DNA of 64,000 bases from Hygrophila difformis (Eukaryota > Streptophyta > Magnoliopsida > Lamiales > Acanthaceae): assembly GCA_030278955.1 (NCBI GenBank), contig JAOANR010000001.1, forward strand, positions 7,242,874 to 7,306,873. Direction: 5' to 3'. The position numbers and the translations under genes are program-made. The notes beneath the pieces were generated by a model, which saw nothing but the letters and a program-made list of their open reading frames with translations, was not told the origin of the DNA and ran no database searches. Positions 53,809 to 64,000 of this stretch are shown piece after piece. How positions within the stretch are numbered: the stretch's first letter is position 1; every line of letters starts with the position of its first letter.

Positions 53809-55644
53809 TCAGGCAGGATTGGCTGCACATGCTGTGATCTGTGCATAAGTCTGTTGCTCTCCCGAGCTATATTTCCTGGTAATGAATCTGGAGCAACACA
53901 GGTATTAGTAATACTACATGATACGATAATTTCATACAATTTCTCAATTAAAGTAAGAAGTAAATCCATGGGTCACCTGAAAAAATCCCTCCACAACAGC
54001 TCATACATTAACCAGCTCATCGTGCCGTTTTCTCCGTTTTTCTTGTTGGATGCAGCTGGTGATCTCATACTGTAAACACACAAGGATTTTCAATTTCATT
54101 GATGTAAACAATGCATTAAAACATCAACCTCTTCCCACAATCCAACACACAGGCAGAGACATATGACCATTCAAACAAAAGATGCAATGATGCGAATACA
54201 GTACACACTACACAGCTTTGGGCATACCTAGAAACCGACTTTTTTAGCTCATCAAACATGGTGCGAGGGGAAAGGCTGCCCAGGGCTAACCAGGGTGATA
54301 TTTTGCTTGAAAAATTTGCACCATACACACCCTCGTTTGTCCCGTCCTTGCATCCTCTGTCTGGTTTTGCCTTGCATTCTGCAGTGAAATTTTTCAGTCT
54401 CCGCATCGCTTCAGTCTCCCCGCCCACTATACATCCATTAGCTGATGCTTTTCCTTCCTACATGATGAAAATGGATATCATCTTACCAGTCAAAGAAACA
54501 CACACCCATCATTCTCGATATAAAAATTGGATGAGAATCCCTTCATAGCAATATCTATTTCTTTTTGTCATTAAGACCAAATCAAAATGCTATAACATTC
54601 AACCAAAACCAATCAAAGCAATAGTTATCCATGAACATTCATATATCTAAAAGGAATCCATCCATTCACAAAATTTATTACTTCCAATTCAGAACACACC
54701 GCAATGCCAAGAAAAAAAAAAAACCAAAATAATTTTCATACCTGACCCAGAGTTGCATTATTAGGGCTAATCCCCAAATCCACCAAGGAAGGAATTTCGC
54801 CAGGCTCCACCTCCCCTCTTTTCGGAAAATCCTTCATCCTATCCAATGCCTCAATCGTCTTCCTCACCTCCAACCCTTTCAATTTCTCCTTAAACCCACC
54901 ATAATTGGAAGGCATTTTCTCCAACTGGAACGGCAAATCCTCCAAGTGGTACAGTGTGCTTCCCCAGAAGTACTTCACTTCCACCCCCTCATCCTTCATC
55001 ACCTCCCCTATCTTCTCCTCCTCTCTCACCTCCCCGTGGGAAACCTCTCTGTGCATATACACAGCGTCCGCCCTTACGGCCCTAACCATTTCCAGCAACA
55101 CGTTCTCGGGCCTCCCAAATCGCACCACAAGATCCGACCCGCGCGCCCGCAAATTCCTCCTCAAATCGGATACGGATTCCAGTAAAAACGTGGCCCGATT
55201 GGGCCCCGTTTTGTCGAACCCGGAAGAGGATTTGCCATAATCTCGCGGGTCGAAGCAGTAGACTGGTAGCACCGACGTGGAATCGTTGTTGGCGGCGGTC
55301 AGGCATTCGTTGTCGTGGATGCGGAGGTCGTTGCGGAACCATACGACGGCGGTCTTGCGGAGGGCGGCGGCGCCGGAGGGGTTTGGCGGGCGTAAATGGT
55401 TGAGAGTGAGGGCGGACTGTAAAGGGTTGGATGAGAGGGTGGATTTGAGGAAGAGTTTCGATGGTGGGAGGGAAGACGAGAGGCAGGGGGGGAGGGTAAG
55501 GGCGGAGATTTGAGAAGGGATTTTAGTTATGTGGGGTGATTGGGGGATGATAAATTTAGTGGGGAGGAGAGGGCAGAAAGAGAGTGAAATGGAAGCAGCG
55601 GGAATATGATTTTGGGAATCTGGAGGGGTTTCTGTGGAATCCAT
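53809..55644 (-). CDS. PHR2: PHR2-type photolyase / blue-light receptor-like protein
   Basis: A member of the DNA photolyase/cryptochrome family; plant PHR2 is shorter than true photolyases and its function is poorly defined. Minus-strand exons: 55644-54742, 54457-54228, 54069-53977 and 53887-53809, giving 434 aa (Arabidopsis PHR2 about 447). The first 90 or so residues are Ser/Pro/Leu-rich without acidic clusters, consistent with an organelle transit peptide. The photolyase N-terminal domain follows (TAVVWFRNDLRIHDNECL) and then VLPVYCFDPRDYG. The late part has SKISPWLALGSLSPRTMFDE, WLMYELLWRDFFRFITRKY and the end ITACAANPA. As in the family, the distal FAD-domain segment of photolyases is absent. 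The gene is tail-to-tail with MHX. Confidence 0.95.
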
Positions 55645-56111
55645 TGGAGTCCGGAGGAGTTAGAAGAAGCAAGGGGGTTTAATTGAAACAGTGATGAGTG
55701 AGTGAGTGAGTGAGGTTGGGGGTGACTATGGAGCGATTATTAGGAGGCGGTGGGTTGTCGATAAGAATCCATTATCCAGGGCAGGCTCTAGGCTCCAGCG
55801 TCCACCCACCTCTGTCTGACCTCTGTAGGACAATTGTGGGGTTTACGGAGGAAAGAAATCTCACTTTTGTTGGTTGCCAAACCCCAAAGGGCAAAAGGTA
55901 GAATCAACTGTATCAACTGTACTATTCCAAAAAAAAAGTGTATCAACTGTAGCTTATCCAAAAAACTGTATCAACTGTCGGTGTGAAGGTGAAGCTATGC
56001 AGCATGTAATAAAAACTCATGGCAGGAGACGCACATTGGTGCATTATTACTCATGCGTTTTAAGGTTATGTTGACGCAACTTTTGAGAGCTTTTAATAGC
56101 TTTATTTTTTA

Positions 56112-56370
56112 CTTCCTTCGTTCCTTTTTAAATGCTACGGACCCACATTTCACGCAATCCAATACACGTTTTTAATCATTCATAACTCAAATTGTATACA
56201 TGTAAAAATTTTGAAAATTTGATATTCTAAATCTATGCGATTAGACGAATCCAACAAGATCACACTTGACTATATTTTATCTTATATAACTATATTAAAA
56301 AGTCGAATCAAAGTTACTCAATGAACAGTAACAAAATCTCAAATGTGCATTTAATAAAGAACGGAGGAAG
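56112..56370. mobile_element. Stowaway-like MITE
   Basis: CTTCCTTCGTTCC and GAACGGAGGAAG ends flanked by TA (56110-56111, 56371-56372). The core GATTAGACGAATCCAACAAG is inside. Confidence 0.85.
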
Positions 56371-56403
56371 TATTTCAAAACAAAAGACCTATTCTGTATT
56401 ATA

Positions 56404-56662
56404 CTACCTCCGTTTTGTGAATATGAAACATTTGCCTTTTTTACACTATTCATTGTTCAACTTTGATTCACGTTTAAACAATAGTTATAGATGCAAAAAT
56501 ATAGTCAAATGAAATCTTGTTAGAATCGTCTCATCTTGTAGTTTTATAATATCAAATTGTTATAATTTTTACTTATACACAACCTGAGTTATTAACTGTT
56601 AAAAGTATGTATTGGATTGCGTGCGCAGGGTGGGTGTTGCATTTTCATGAGAACGGAGGAAG
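56404..56662. mobile_element. Stowaway-like MITE, opposite orientation to its neighbour
   Basis: CTACCTCCGTTTTG and GAGAACGGAGGAAG ends flanked by TA (56402-56403, 56663-56664). The core TCTTGTTAGAATCGTCTCAT is inside. It lies 33 bp from the MITE at 56112-56370. Confidence 0.85.
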
Positions 56663-56666
56663 TACT

Positions 56667-56932
56667 AGCTTTTAGAAACTTTTAGAAGCTACTTCTTGTA
56701 ACGTTAAAAATAAGTTTGCTATGTTTAGTTACAATTTTAACCAAATAACCAATCCACTACCCAATATTCTACATAAATACTGTATTTGTCTTTTTATGTC
56801 ATTTAATACATTTTTTGACAACTACATCTAGTTGTATAGAACACTTAAATAGAACTGACAGCTAGAGCTCCATATAGCTCCAGCTCCCTACAGCTCCAAC
56901 TCTGAGTGCAGAACAAACCCTTAATTGAATCG
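56667..56932. mobile_element. hAT-like MITE remnant
   Basis: The right part (AGCTCCAGCTCCCTACAGCT, then GAGTGCAGAACAAACCCTT) has the look of a hAT-like end. An inverted AGCTTTTAGAAAC/AGAAGCTAC region is at the left. The left boundary is not clear. Confidence 0.4.
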
Positions 56933-57889
56933 AGTGAAATTAGAGGAAAGAAATACCCATTACTACTCCGGTAATTTTATTTTATTTTTAATCGGAAAAT
57001 GGAGGCTTCCGATAATCCATCAGCCACATATTCTCTCACAGTAGGAAAAATGGGTGAAAATCTAAGGCGCGTTTCCTCATCATCTAACCAACCACCATTT
57101 GCCTGAGGCCTCGGTAACTTTTTCATCTCCTACTATTCAATGTTCGCTTATAATCTGGCTCTGTAGTTCCTGTATTCTTTGTTCTAACCGCTCATATATG
57201 CGTTGCTTTTTGCCCGCTGCTCCTCTGTGCTAGTTTTCTTACTATCATGTGCTAGGTTGCTAGTTTTCTTAATAGAATTCTTCTGTTGGTTTGTACAACA
57301 TCCTGTGCTAAGAAAAACGGACATATGGCTAAAGAGTGACCACCGGAAGGCGGAGGAGGTGGTGGGGGAGGTACGGCAGTAGAGCTGTGATGGAATCAAT
57401 ACATTAATGTGCTGGTTGTCTTGTCATACTGTGCTAGTTATTATTTTCCTATGCCTGACTTCTTTTGGATTAGTCGAACGGGATGATGCTTGTTCTACAA
57501 TAAACAATTTAAGAATTAGAATTTTTGGTATCTAACAAACATTGCTTCATTTAGAAATTAAAGATGGTGAGTATATATTTCATTCCCATTAATATTAGTT
57601 TACGACTCATTAATGTTATAATAATTTTTTTCTAAAACTAAATGAATTGCTGGTTGTATTTTACATGTTTTATGGCTTTTAGAAATTCAAAATTTAATCT
57701 GTTAAGATATGCTTGGAGTTTAAAACGAATCAGTTAAGATATTAGTGTTTTATATATTCAAAGTTCAAAACTAATCAGTTAATGTATTTGTAGAGTGCAA
57801 AGCAAATCGATTAAGATATTGATGGATATATAAAATTAAAATAGTGCAATCAAATAGTTTGAAAAAATATTTATATGGAATTTAATCTT

Positions 57890-58300
57890 ACATTATATTT
57901 TTTCTATACATTCAAAGAATATATATATATATATATTCAAAGAATATATATATTTTTTCAAAGAATATATATATTCAAAGAATAGTTATATATATATATT
58001 CAAAGAATAGTTATATATTTTGAATATATATATTCAAAATATATATATATATTCAAAATATATATATATTCTTTTATATATTCAAAATATATATATTCTT
58101 TGAATATATATATATTCTTTATATATATGTATTCTTTGAATATATATATAAATATATATTCTTTATATATATATATATTCTTTGAATATATATATATATT
58201 TATATATTCAAAGAATATATATATATATTTTCGAGGGAAACGGAGGGCCGAGGCCTATTTTCAAAGAATATACATTTGTATTACACAAAGAATATACATT
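57890..58300. repeat. AT-rich tract of TTCAAAGAATATATATA repeats
   Basis: (TA)n runs alternate with TTCAAAGAA or its complement TTCTTTGAA in both orientations, so many small palindromes result. A GC-rich island (GAGGGAAACGGAGGGCCGAG) interrupts it near 58233. Confidence 0.85.
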
Positions 58301-58529
58301 TATTCTGAATTTAAATTTTAAATTATCATTTGTTATTTACCTCTTATTCGGTTGTTGGCCTTTATCACATGATATTAATGTATATGTAGTAAAAATTTAA
58401 ATGAATATTTTATTTTGAATTTAAATTCATTTTATAATTAGCTACTCGACTCCAATATACATACGCATTGATTAAGAAATAATCCTGATTCTTAAAATAT
58501 ATATAAAAAGAAACACTAAAAACCCTAAT

Positions 58530-59171
58530 CAGTGGCAGACACAGAAATTTACAGGTGGTAGGGCTGAAATTTGCTTTAATAAAAAAAAAAAAATACGCCC
58601 CCCAACCCATTTCAAATGTTCACTTTCTATTCTTCTCCGGCCATGGCTTTTCCAAAAAAAAAAAAATGTTCACTTTCTATTTCGGTCCGTCCCATTACAA
58701 TTGACACATTTTCTTATTTAAAAAATTTTTGCTCCTTCAAATAAACATCACATCAACTATTTACTCCACTTTAACATAATAACGCATTCTACCTAAAAAT
58801 ATTGTTTCCAAAAGAAATGGGAGTAAGAGACTTCTCAAATGGGACGGAGGAAGTATGTGATTTCTTATTTGGCACAAACACACATGAAATGTCAAAAAAT
58901 ATCAAAGTTATGAACATTTTTTTCTCTTTCACATTCACCCAAAATTAATAACTCTTTTCAATTATATGGCATTCACAAGATATTAATTTTATGTTGGGAG
59001 GCTTTAAAAAAACTCATTTATGGTAGGCTTTAGAAACCAATTAATAATATACTAATATAATAATTACTATAAATTTTAAATAAATAAATACTATATATAT
59101 TAAAAGAGAGAAAAAAAAAAAAAAGAGGTGGGGCTGGAGCCCCACCCAGCCTAGGCATGGATCCGCCACTG
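58530..59171. mobile_element. TIR element (CAGTGGCRGA ends) with nested Stowaway MITE
   Basis: The left CAGTGGCAGACACAGAAA and right CATGGATCCGCCACTG ends are inverted, and GTGGTAGGGCT/GGGTGGGGCT-type sequence lies next to them. A Stowaway MITE (about 58680-58853) with GTCCGTCCCATTACAATTG and AAATGGGACGGAGGAAG ends sits inside. The host element was therefore there first. Confidence 0.65.
58680..58853. mobile_element. Stowaway MITE nested in TIR element
   Basis: The ends GGTCCGTCCCATTACAATT and ATGGGACGGAGGAAG are inverted, and TA follows at 58854-58855. The left boundary is slightly degraded. Confidence 0.7.
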
Positions 59172-59565
59172 ATCTCTATTATCAATATCAATATCATGCA
59201 TATAAAAATTTGTTTGTACGATAGAGCATCACTGGTTAAAAAATAAAAATAAAAAATAAAAAAATAAAAAAAAGAAGAAAAGAAAAGAAAAGAAGAGAGA
59301 ACGAATATAATAATCCATAATTAATACCTTCCAAATCCAACCCCATATTTGGCAAAATGAATTCATAGTACATGGCAGAGAAATGGGTGTACTGTTTACT
59401 TCACCGCCAAGGAAAAAACATGTTGACTGGCCGGGTGTTGTTAACAAATCCTAAACTCCCCCGATTTTATGAGTGGGAAAAATATATTAATTGCATTTTT
59501 TTCTGTTTCTATTTGCCACAAAATTCGACAAGCAAGTATTCATTTTTATATTAATTGGATTTGCT

Positions 59566-59575
59566 CTATAAATAC
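59566..59575 (+). promoter_or_regulatory. TATA box of the LEA_3 gene
   Basis: CTATAAATAC lies about 125 bp upstream of the ATG at 59692 in an otherwise plausible leader. A role as TATA box is inferred from sequence and distance. Confidence 0.6.
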
Positions 59576-59691
59576 AAATGCAAATAAACCCCTTCTTCCC
59601 CCTTACGTACATAACATAAATTTCTATAAAACTCCTCCTGCCTTTGCCATTATTCTCTCATACCAATCGATAAATTAAGTTCAAAGTTCAG

Positions 59692-60170
59692 ATGGCGCAT
59701 CAAGCATTTCCCAAGACGATCTGTTCTCTCATCGCCAATGCCAAGGGAATCTCCTCCACAGCCACCTGCAGGTATTCCATATTTGACATTCCCATAGATC
59801 CCTTGTTTGTTTTAAAGATAAAATAAAATACTACTGATTTTCAGATAGTGTATCCTAATAAAGTTGTTTTGATTTTAATCTCATTTAATTTCTACTTCTA
59901 TTTCTATGGTATATATTTATGGGGATGAATTTATGCAGGCGCGGCTATGCTTCAGCGGCGTCGCAGATCGGCAGCATCTGCAGCGGCGGCCCTGCGAAAA
60001 CAGATACTTCGAATAGAATTTTTACCAAAGAGTCCGAAGTAGCGGGAAAGACTGCATGGGTGCCCGACCCGAATACCGGATTTTACCGCCCGGAGAATGA
60101 GGGCGATGCAGTCGACCCGGCCGATCTGCGGGCGATGCTTCTCAAGAACAAAACCAAATCGGGACATTGA
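59692..60170 (+). CDS. LEA_3 family protein (Lea5/SAG21-like)
   Basis: LEA_3 proteins are small stress- and senescence-induced proteins, several of which locate to mitochondria. Exons 59692-59771 and 59939-60170 join AG|GCGC to encode 103 aa. The N-terminus (MAHQAFPKTICSLIANAKGI, then RRGYASAA) looks like an organellar targeting peptide. The family signature is clear in the second exon: AWVPDPNTGFYRPEN followed by VDPADLRAMLLKNK. Family members in Arabidopsis (SAG21/AtLEA5) have the same two-exon plan and length. A TATA box at 59566 and short leader support the chosen start. Confidence 0.92.
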
Positions 60171-61536
60171 ATGATACTGTCAGCGATCATAATTCATCTT
60201 TACGTTGGTTCGTTGATGTGGTTACTGCAGTTGATCGTGGAATATATGAAATGTTTTTTGAAATGCAATTCCCTGTTCTTTTCTCTTATGAATTATTCTT
60301 TCATGTGTGAAAGAGATGTACTTCTCTTTGCCAAATTTCATATGAGAAAAATATTTTACATTTGTTTTACCTACATGTGCAAGCAATTTTGGAAGCTGAA
60401 AATTTAATTCCACAATTCCACAATTGTAATTTTTGGTAATAAATCTGAAAATATTTTGGAAGCTGAAAATTCAATTCCACAATTCCGCAATTTTGGAAGC
60501 TGAAAATATTTACATTTGTTTACCTACATTCACTGGATATTTCATTTGAAATAAATCTGCTAATATTATATACGTACAAATTAACATACAAAATTTTGAT
60601 ATCTAAGACGATTAGATGCGTCCCAAAAACAGGTACAGATAGAAGATGAAAAATTAATTTTATAATTCCTTTTAAACAATCACATTTTAAGTGTTTTTTT
60701 TATAAGTTTTGCATAGAGTTTTCGGTTTTAATTTGTTGACAAAATTTTATTTAGATACACAATATTGTTAGGGAGTTTTTCTGAAATATAAATTTTTAGT
60801 TGCTTTATATTACAATGCAAATATGTTCATTGAATTATATATTATGAGAATAATCGGGCCAGTAATTAATGTTTGTTACCTTAATTAATCTATCCTACAT
60901 TTCATTTCTTCATAGCTTAATAAATTTCACTCTCTCCGTAAAATTATTCTTCTTCTACTCTTTTACCTTTTAAAAACGAACCTTTACTTTAAACTCCAAC
61001 TTCAAATATGAAACTATAATATCTCTTCCAAAACATATATATATGAAACTATATTAGTAAATATTTATTTGGTTGAACTATTTTCTCCACACTTCACATA
61101 TTAAATTTTAAACTTTTCCCAAATATAGCCCAAAATGTTTGAATAAAAAGTAGTAAGTATTTGTTTTTGATTTCAAATTTAAATTATCATATTTGTAAAT
61201 TGTATTTAAATTTAATTTAATTTTGACTCGGCAAAACGGGGAATATATACTTGGCCATCATTGAATTTGTCTATAAACATAGTGCCGCCTCACCCTCTCA
61301 ATTCCATTTCCACATATCAACCCTGCAAATAAATTAACATATACTGTATAAATCTCAATTAGTAGGGGTTTATTCAAGTGAGAGTTTCATAGATTTTTTA
61401 TGGATTTAGGAACTCCATAGAATCTCATGTAGAAGAAATCTTTTATTGCTTCGAGCGATTTGTATAGTTAATATCATAAACTGTTAAATAAACACTAATT
61501 GATTGTGGTACAAGCCTAGCCGATCGCTGAGTAATA
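60171..61536. other. Spacer 3' of the LEA_3 gene
   Basis: It contains the LEA_3 3' UTR and, at 60356-60530, locally duplicated segments (GGAAGCTGAAAATTTAATTC type repeats and two copies of ACATTTGTTTACCTACAT). A single end related to the MITE at 18.0 kb lies near 61362-61400. No gene is supported. Confidence 0.5.
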
Positions 61537-61905
61537 CTACAATCTATCTGCTGCTAAGTTGCATTTTCTTGGTACATAGTTAAATTTGAGGTCCCTGTCC
61601 TGTTGAGCCATTTCTTTGATTTGGGCAATTGATCGATCGAATCGGCCAATCGTTCCTAATTCTTCTCGTATCAGTTGGATTGTTACGTAGTAGTTGTCAG
61701 ACTCGACTACCAACTTTGAAATTCCTTGTTCCCAAGCCAATCGAAGGCAAGGAACAATCCCCCATGCTTCAGCTTGCGCTACCTCCATTGGACCCCCTTT
61801 TGCCCGAACACCGCACCAATCCAAATTCCGGCCGAGTCCCTGACTTCCCTCGGATACAACCCCCCGTCACAAATTGCTTTTACCCCATACAATCCGAGCT
61901 CCATT
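61537..61905 (-). pseudogene. LINE-type RNase H domain fragment (broken)
   Basis: The minus-strand frame from 61824 to 61537 reads PMEVAQAEAWGIVPCLRLAW, then ISKLVVESDNYYVTIQLI, then VPRKCNLAADRL. This is the pattern of the RVT_3 RNase H domain found at the 3' end of plant LINEs. Upstream the start of the same domain (DGG...DSAGIWIGAVFGQKG) lies in another frame, so a frameshift near 61795 breaks it, and a stop follows AADRL. No reverse transcriptase sequence is adjacent. It is a decayed fragment. Confidence 0.8.
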
Positions 61906-61977
61906 CATTGTTATTCTGAGTCATTGGTGGCAATGGGCAATCAGACATATTTGGAACAGGGTTTCACATATGTTTAA

Positions 61978-62155
61978 GAAGGTATTTGGATTGGCGATAT
62001 AAAATAGATTATTTGATTATTGTGTTTTCAAAACGCAAATAATTAGGTTTGCAACATCTTTTTTTAGCGGTTAAACTCATTATTTGCATTTTGAAAACGC
62101 AATAAGCAGATAATCCATTTCCCTGCAGCTTATTCAAACACCCTCTTAGTCCCAC
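61978..62155. mobile_element. Hairpin MITE, relative of the copy in MHX
   Basis: The ends GGTATTTGGATTGGCGATAT and AGCTTATTCAAACACCCTC are inverted. The inner blocks GATTATTGTGTTTTCAAAAC and TTTTGAAAACGCAATAAGCA are shared in sequence with the element at 51224-51386. Confidence 0.75.
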
Positions 62156-62818
62156 ATCGACCTGAGATACTCCCCATAGCCGACTGGTTTTGAGTTGGAA
62201 CCTCCTATTCATCTTCTAACAACAAATATGCTGCCATTGTTTATCCTATAATCACATTCAGGAGTCAATTTCAATATACTTGTGTGAAATATTAATATCA
62301 CCACAGCATGCTTCCCATGTCCTTAACAAAATTGTAGTATTTCACTGGGTGCACTATCTAAAGTGTTGAGGTTACATTATGAACCCAAATGCTGGTGTTC
62401 ATGAATGGGCATGGCAACATTGAAACAACAAACAGGTTGAGTTCAAACTGTAATTCAAGTTCACAAATCACAAAGTCGGTCAATATTCTCTCGTTTTATG
62501 GCAAGATTTTGCTCAACGTAAATCAGAAAAAGTGTTGGAGAACAACTCCAATAGCATTATGTTATTATGCAATGCTCCACAGATGTTGCATTGATAGCTC
62601 TTCATTCACATAGCAGCAGATAGCATCAATGGGTATTGAAATATATCACAGAGATCACACACACACAGACACACACGATCAAAACACAAAATTTAGAGTA
62701 AATTCTGGTCCACAATTGTATAACTTCCAAAAGATAATACTAGTAGACAAATATTAACATGGAAAAGAATCCACCCATCACGCATACAACAAGGAAGACA
62801 TTAAAATTCACCGATCAT
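62156..62818. other. Spacer 3' of the DUF538 gene
   Basis: No repeat or gene is evident; part may be 3' UTR or a terminal exon of the DUF538 gene. A short (CA)n run is at 62657-62675. Confidence 0.4.
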
Positions 62819-63325
62819 CTAAAACGAGGAAAGCAAAGAATTACCACTTTGATCCTCCTGGATTTCCCCTTCCAAAGAATTGCAATTCAATCCGCAGCCA
62901 CATTGCGGGCAAACAAAGAAATTATCTACAGAAAACTGGGCAGACGTAATTCCAACAGAGAATTCAAGATTCTCACCGTTTCTCCTAACCTCCACAATGT
63001 TCAGCCACACGAAGAACACCTTCACACTCACCCCAGACAAATTGCTCAACTTATTTTCGTAGATATTGCCGCTTATCCTCGATCCGTATCTGAGAGTATA
63101 CGAACCTTCCAGCGAGAAACTGCACGTACCTTTCATGTAGGCGTTGAATTTGCCGGAGGGGGCGTCAAGATCGTAGCCGGTTACGCCTTTTGGGAGGATA
63201 CCCATGGGGAAATTGTATGATTGGAGGACTTGGTACGCCGTTGGATCGGCGGATACGGCGAGAAAGTAAAGGAATAGCGAGAAGAGACACGCGATCGGCG
63301 TTCCAATACTGGATTTGCAAGACAT
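62819..63325 (-). CDS. DUF538 family secreted protein
   Basis: A plant-specific DUF538 protein; the biochemical role is not established. The ATG at 63325 gives 168 aa with a clear signal peptide (ACLFSLFLYFLAVSA, cleavage likely before DPTAYQVL). In-frame ATGs further upstream (to 63412) would bury the signal peptide, so I prefer this one. Family text follows: YNFPMGILPKGVTGYDLD, then FSLEGSYTLRYGSRISGNI, then VKVFFVWLNIVEVRRNGENL and CPQCGCGLNC near the end. The body is intronless. A possible donor (AGTG|GTAATT near 62846) leaves open that the last 10-15 residues are encoded by a further exon to the left. Confidence 0.85.
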   Translation of the reverse strand: MSCKSSIGTPIACLFSLFLYFLAVSADPTAYQVLQSYNFPMGILPKGVTGYDLDAPSGKFNAYMKGTCSFSLEGSYTLRYGSRISGNIYENKLSNLSGVSVKVFFVWLNIVEVRRNGENLEFSVGITSAQFSVDNFFVCPQCGCGLNCNSLEGEIQEDQSGNSLLSSF

Positions 63326-63719
63326 TGTGGTGTAGGTTTTGCGAATTTGGGGAAGAAAAGGGGTTTTATTCGAGGATAATTGGCGAATCAGGGGATCTAA
63401 TTTGAATGGCAATCAAGATTTGATTTTTAACAGAATTTGCATTGAAACCCATCGTCAACCTCCAAGACTTGCGCCAAATATCCCTCAAGAAACCACAATA
63501 CTTAGACGCGAAGATACTGTCATATCTGTATGACTCTCGAAGATGATCACTTGCCCAATTTTCATTTTAATATACAGTATATTCTTTTGTTTTTCTTTTT
63601 TCTTGGTTTGAAAGATTTTTTTTGGGTTTCTTTTGAGATTCAAAAATATGCAGTGTATATTAAAATGGGTTCACCTCTTTTAAAACAATCCTTATCATTT
63701 GATTTCTTTTGGCTTTGCA

Positions 63720-63912
63720 ATTTTTTTTTTTTTTTTATTTCTTTTATTTTTTTTAAGGAGTCATTAAAAGCAAGGTCGGAGAAAGGAGTGATGGAGCTCA
63801 TTCCACCAAATTATAAAGAGAGAGAATAAGGGCTGTGTGAGGTTTCGAACCCCAACTTATAGGTTGGTTGAGAATTAGGGGACTTGACCACTATGGTAAA
63901 TCATCAACCCGA
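63720..63912 (-). mobile_element. tRNA-derived SINE
   Basis: On the minus strand it starts near GGGTTGATGATTTACCATAG, with an A-box-like TACCATAGTGGTCAAGTCC and a B box GGGTTCGAAACC. It continues to TTATAATTTGGTGGAATGAG and ends in an A-run (T-run at 63720-63737 on plus). It is related to the SINE at 36559-36702. A target duplication was not resolved. Confidence 0.7.
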
Positions 63913-64000
63913 TTTGATTTTTTTATTTGATAAACTACATAATTTTTTTTAAAAAAAAAACATCAAATAATGTTGTATGCACTTATGTTTATTTTGTATA

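Larger units (their letters stand above)
55645..59691. other. Long spacer between PHR2 and LEA_3 gene
   Basis: It contains the PHR2 promoter (to about 56000, with a repeated GTATCAACTGT motif at 55904-55978), two Stowaway MITEs, a hAT-like remnant, an AT dinucleotide tract with TCAAAGAATATATA repeats, and a composite TIR element. Nothing protein-coding is supported in 56.0-59.6 kb. Confidence 0.55.

Overview
The window is nuclear DNA from a flowering plant, almost certainly a eudicot. Its genes have many short exons with GT-AG introns, and the proteins are recognisably plant proteins: a membrane-type UDP-glucuronate decarboxylase, the vacuolar Mg2+/Zn2+-proton exchanger MHX, the photolyase-like protein PHR2, the chloroplast envelope protein OEP16-4, an LEA_3 protein and a DUF538 protein. 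Spacers are AT-rich and full of Stowaway and hAT-like miniature transposons, SINEs and a Ty3/gypsy chromovirus. An asterid is possible, but the sequence does not settle it.

Layout, left to right. A DExH-box helicase with two CCCH fingers (DExH8 type, + strand) enters from the left edge and ends at 7862. A small unrecognised basic/acidic two-exon gene (+) lies at 10041-11506. The ribosome-biogenesis Brix protein PPAN (-) is at 12731-14806. The spacer from 14.8 to 21.7 kb contains two families of apparently non-autonomous elements filled with short degenerate tandem repeats: arrays based on TTGGTAA/TTACCAA and an array based on TTCAGCGA. UXS (+) at 21771-25388 is followed by Sm D2 (-) at 27849-29360. 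After a repeat-rich spacer with a 650-bp foldback come OEP16-4 (-) at 32540-34470 and, divergently, ribosomal protein eL22 (+) at 34948-36058.

From 38438 to 47617 lies a complete LTR retrotransposon of the chromovirus (Tekay-like) clade, with two 1714-bp LTRs that differ at one position by my reading and a perfect ATCAG target duplication. It carries an extra coiled-coil ORF before gag and an in-frame stop inside gag-pol. The right end holds MHX (+) at 49547-52862, PHR2 (-) at 53809-55644, an LEA_3 gene (+) at 59692-60170, a broken LINE RNase H fragment near 61.5-61.9 kb and a DUF538 gene (-) at 62819-63325.

The host genes are mostly housekeeping genes (RNA processing, ribosome biogenesis, translation, cell-wall sugar-nucleotide supply, ion transport) and do not form one pathway. 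From memory, several (DExH8, UXS, SmD2, OEP16-4, MHX, PHR2) match neighbours in the Arabidopsis blocks around At2g47590-At2g47680 and At3g62830-At3g62880, so this looks like a conserved syntenic segment expanded by transposons. The most unusual observations are a U12-type AT-AC intron in UXS, the two minisatellite-bearing element families, the accessory ORF of the retrotransposon, a dead duplicated exon in OEP16-4 and the large foldback at 30.0-30.7 kb. All exon boundaries were placed by hand from splice signals, reading frame and remembered family sequence.
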